A stretch of DNA of 9,145 bases from an uncultured Oscillospiraceae bacterium (GTDB taxonomy: Bacteria > Bacillota > Clostridia > Oscillospirales > Acutalibacteraceae). The DNA is taken from the NCBI GenBank assembly GCA_900553525.1, contig USDZ01000060.1, positions 1 to 9,145 on the forward strand, read 5' to 3'. This document shows, piece by piece, positions 7,103 to 9,145 of this stretch. A program made the position numbers and the translations under genes. Under the pieces are notes generated by a model. It made no database searches. It saw only the letters and a list, made by a program, of their open reading frames with translations, and was not told the origin of the DNA. Every line of letters starts with the position of its first letter. The first letter of the stretch is position 1.

Positions 7103-8032
7103 TTAGGATCGCCGTCTGCGAATAAGGATGGAGAATAGCAGAACGCATAACCCGAGAAGGACGAACATCCCTATCGCGGTGAATAGGATATTTCCGGTTT
7201 CTGGATTTTGGCTTTCGGGTACTTCTTCCGTTTTCTCTACTGTCAACGTAATGGGGACGCTTTGGGTGACATTTTGATATCCCACGCTTACAAGGGTTCC
7301 TAAGGAGGCACCAGGAGTCTCATACCGATAAAGCAGGGGAGCATGGTAGAGGTACCGCAAAGTCAGAGTTTCGGCTTCGACCGGGGAATCCGATGTGAGG
7401 AGGAAACGTGTGCCGGCGGAGATCGGTGAGGCAAGGACTCTTCCGTCCTCGGATACCACCCGAATATTGTCCGGCAGTTCGGAACAATCCAGAAATCCGG
7501 ATGTCAGAAAATTGCTTTGGAGGACATTGGTGCGGAAATCCTGCTCCGTGCGCATAAAGCGGACGGTATCCGGGTGGATATTCAGCCGGGTTTCCGCGGA
7601 TGCGGCTTCTCGGCCTATCGCGAGGAGGGCGTTTATATAGTCTCTTTGTTCAGGGGATTGCTCTAGCGTTTCGGATTCGTCGCTTTGTCCGGTCAGAATC
7701 CACAGCGCCTGCTGCGTCAATTGATAGGCGTCCGCATCGGTTAGATTATACGTTTGCTCCAGTCCTCCGATATTGACAGGATATCCAGAGCTCAACAGAG
7801 CCAGAATCTGATCTTCCCGGACGGGGAAATCCATTTGGAGCTCGGAAAAATCCGTATAGCGGCGATAGGACCCCATCGGCTCGGACGAATCGTTATTTGA
7901 AAGATAGAGCGAATAGGCAGGTCTTCCGTCGATCGCGATCTGGTATTCGCCGGTGCTGTCCAAGAATTTACGAGTGGCTGTATACAACCGTTCGCTGCCG
8001 GAGCAGACCAGAGGGAAAAATAGAAAAACCAT
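7103..8032 (-). CDS. Sortase-anchored surface protein with TQXA (thioester-like) domain, NPETG signal
   Basis: This is a predicted cell-wall surface protein of 309 residues from the internal ATG. The start is a hydrophobic stretch, MVFLFFPLVCSGS, fitting the core of a secretion signal. Residues 79-111 (LLSSGYPVNIGG through TDADAYQLTQQALW) match the thioester/TQXA domain of Gram-positive adhesins, with TQQA at 106-109 and the expected thioester glutamine Q107. The usual cysteine partner in an AYC motif is AYS here (S41), so a Cys-Gln thioester looks impossible. Residues about 170-265 resemble the beta-rich part that follows in clostridial relatives. The C-terminus is a full sortase signal: NPETG (276-280), a membrane segment (281-304) and RRRR (305-308). 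The start is uncertain: no ribosome site precedes ATG 8032, while a basic signal-peptide start upstream is separated by one base of frame near 8066-8069. It is probably an adhesin relative; the ligand is unknown. Confidence 0.78.
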   Translation of the reverse strand: MVFLFFPLVCSGSERLYTATRKFLDSTGEYQIAIDGRPAYSLYLSNNDSSEPMGSYRRYTDFSELQMDFPVREDQILALLSSGYPVNIGGLEQTYNLTDADAYQLTQQALWILTGQSDESETLEQSPEQRDYINALLAIGREAASAETRLNIHPDTVRFMRTEQDFRTNVLQSNFLTSGFLDCSELPDNIRVVSEDGRVLASPISAGTRFLLTSDSPVEAETLTLRYLYHAPLLYRYETPGASLGTLVSVGYQNVTQSVPITLTVEKTEEVPESQNPETGNILFTAIGMFVLLGLCVLLFSILIRRRRS

Positions 8033-8253
8033 GAGGATTGCGCCGCAAAGCGGTAGATTGAATCGTTTTGTCGTTGGATTTCACTTCCTTCATCCCCTGA
8101 CGGCTTGAATACCCGTCTTCCGTTTTTGTTAGAATATGCAGGTCTGGTTCGGATTTACTTGAAAATATCTGTCAAAAGGTCAAAATACTGCGTTGCCTTT
8201 TCCGAAAGTGTAGTCGGCGTCTTTTTATAAACCCCAAAAGGAGAGAAAACGAT
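8033..8253. promoter_or_regulatory. Divergent intergenic region between surface-protein gene and cyclase gene
   Basis: This region must drive the surface gene leftward and the cyclase operon rightward. Rightward, TTGAAT (8105-8110) and TAGAAT (8130-8135) form a plausible but widely spaced (19-base) promoter. Leftward, TATTCT (8136-8131) overlaps it but has no good -35. An exact TTGACA on the minus strand (8175-8170) has no matching -10 at normal spacing. A tandem direct repeat, GTCAAAAG then GTCAAAAT, lies at 8171-8186 and could be a regulator site. Ribosome sites are AGGGG on the minus strand (8098-8094) and AAAGGAG on the plus strand (8237-8243). None of the promoters is convincing alone. 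Confidence 0.3.
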
Positions 8254-8862
8254 GTGAAATGTATCGACATCACCCGGAACTTGTTGCAAGCGCCAGTTTA
8301 TCCGGGAGATCCGTCTCCCCGCGTGGAGGAGCTGCATCGTATGCGGCTTGGGGACGAATGTAACGTATCGGCCTTATATGCCTGCCTGCATAACGGCACC
8401 CATCTGGATGCTCCTTGGCATTTTTTCCCGGATGGAAAGACAGTCGATGAAATCCCTCTGACCGCCTGTGTGGGGGAATGCAGCGTTGTCGAGGGGAATG
8501 GACTTCTTTTAGGAGCTCAGGCCGAAGAGATGCTGCCGAAACTCAAACCAAGGGTCTTATTTAAAGGGCATGTTCAGATCAGTCCGAGTGCCGCATTCGT
8601 GCTGTCCGGCACGGAACTCGAATTGATCGGAGTGGAGGAACAGTCGGTCTCTCCGCCGGAGTGTACGGCTTCTGTCCACCGGCAGTTGCTCGGATCGGGG
8701 ATCGTACTCCTCGAGGGCCTGGATTTGTCGAAGGTAACTCCAGGTACTTATTTTCTTTTTGCCGCGCCCGTGAAAATTGCGGGAGTGGACGGCGCGCCGG
8801 TTCGAGCGGTCCTCCTGGAGCAGGAGAAAATCGACTGGAGTGAAGATTTATGGAAATTATAA
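8254..8862 (+). CDS. Cyclase family protein (kynurenine formamidase-like metal-dependent hydrolase)
   Basis: This 202-residue protein belongs to the cyclase/KynB superfamily of cytoplasmic, usually zinc- or manganese-dependent hydrolases that act on amides or related bonds. Some members are arylformamidases. The signature HNGTHLDAPWH (46-56) supplies the expected metal and catalytic residues H46, H50, D52 and H56. H142 and E154 in VHRQLLGSGIVLLEGL match the C-terminal active-site His and Glu. The ending, APVKIAGVDGAPVRAVLLE, is also characteristic. The N-terminal DITRNLLQAPVYPGDP matches the family start. Translation starts at GTG 8254 with AAAGGAG at 8237-8243; the overlapping ATG at 8252 is followed at once by a stop. 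It lies 16 bases before a pseudouridine synthase gene and is likely co-transcribed with it. No tryptophan-degradation genes are nearby, so true kynurenine formamidase activity is unproven and the substrate is unknown. Confidence 0.85.
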   Translation: MKCIDITRNLLQAPVYPGDPSPRVEELHRMRLGDECNVSALYACLHNGTHLDAPWHFFPDGKTVDEIPLTACVGECSVVEGNGLLLGAQAEEMLPKLKPRVLFKGHVQISPSAAFVLSGTELELIGVEEQSVSPPECTASVHRQLLGSGIVLLEGLDLSKVTPGTYFLFAAPVKIAGVDGAPVRAVLLEQEKIDWSEDLWKL

Positions 8863-8878
8863 AGGATGAAGGCAAAAG

Positions 8879-9145
8879 ATGACGCGGATACGATTGCAAA
8901 AACTGCTGTCTGAGCGAGGCGTGGCCTCGAGACGCAAGGCGGAAGAACTCATTAAACAGGGAAAGGTCCGTGTTAACGGCCGTCCGGCCGGACTAGGAGA
9001 CAGCGCGGATCCCCATAAGGATCTGGTCACGATATCCGGCAAAAAACTGCCGCCGCCTGAAGCGGGGGTTTATCTCATGCTGAACAAGCCGCGCGGGGTG
9101 GTGACGAAGCTTCATGATGAAAAAGGCCGCCGTTGTGTCGCGGAA
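8879..9145 (+). CDS. RsuA/RluB-family rRNA pseudouridine synthase, N-terminal part
   Basis: Enzymes of this family convert a specific uridine in 16S or 23S rRNA to pseudouridine. Only the first 89 residues are present; the gene runs off the window. Residues 3-50 form an S4 RNA-binding domain: RLQKLLSERGVASRRKAEEL, then IKQGKVRVNG with the usual basic and glycine positions. The catalytic domain begins at YLMLNKPRGVVT (67-78), continuing into D-E-GRR; the catalytic aspartate motif GRLD lies beyond the edge. The start ATG 8879 has a modest AAGG at 8869-8872. An earlier ATG at 8866 is in another frame. It follows the cyclase gene by 16 bases, so the two are probably one operon. Whether it is RsuA (16S) or RluB (23S) cannot be told from this part; RluB is more usual in Bacillota. 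Confidence 0.9.
   Translation, partial: MTRIRLQKLLSERGVASRRKAEELIKQGKVRVNGRPAGLGDSADPHKDLVTISGKKLPPPEAGVYLMLNKPRGVVTKLHDEKGRRCVAE

Noticed and set aside
8866..8881. ATG at 8866 as the start of the pseudouridine synthase
   Set aside because: It is in a different frame (MKAKDDAD) from the S4-domain protein, which starts at 8879.
1..9145. CRISPR arrays, insertion sequences, tRNA or rRNA genes
   Set aside because: No regularly spaced repeats, transposase-like frames, terminal repeats of an insertion element or RNA gene signatures were seen.

Overview
This window looks like chromosomal DNA of a Gram-positive Bacillota, most likely a clostridium of the Oscillospiraceae/Ruminococcaceae type. The support is the conserved order murB-rapZ-whiA-dnaE-pfkA, strong AGGAGG-type ribosome binding sites, a DnaE1-type polymerase with a PHP domain, and a sortase-anchored surface protein. 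Base composition is moderately GC-rich by eye. The family-level placement is an inference, not something the sequence proves.

Layout. Positions 3-5855 form a tightly packed plus-strand block: the 3' end of murB (cell-wall precursor synthesis), rapZ (nucleotide-binding RNase adapter/regulator), whiA (LAGLIDADG-derived DNA-binding regulator) and dnaE (replicative polymerase alpha subunit). Gaps are 16-73 bases and no internal terminator is visible, so co-transcription is likely. yvcK, which commonly sits between rapZ and whiA, is missing here. A 150-base gap holds an inverted repeat, a sigma-A-like promoter and a leader hairpin, and leads into pfkA (ATP-dependent 6-phosphofructokinase, 6006-6974). 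A perfect 18-bp palindrome separates pfkA from a convergent minus-strand gene.

The second part (7103-9145) is more individual. The minus-strand gene encodes a small surface protein with a thioester-domain-like (TQXA) module and a C-terminal NPETG sortase signal. The expected thioester cysteine appears to be serine, and the 5' end looks out of frame with the best ribosome binding site. Divergent from it are a metal-dependent cyclase/kynurenine-formamidase-like hydrolase and, 16 bases later, the start of an RsuA/RluB-family pseudouridine synthase that runs off the window.

Most of the window is ordinary housekeeping sequence. I found no mobile elements, CRISPR arrays, tRNA or rRNA genes and no clear new multi-gene system. 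The best leads are the surface protein with its altered thioester site and start region, the palindrome beside pfkA, and the candidate operator upstream of pfkA.
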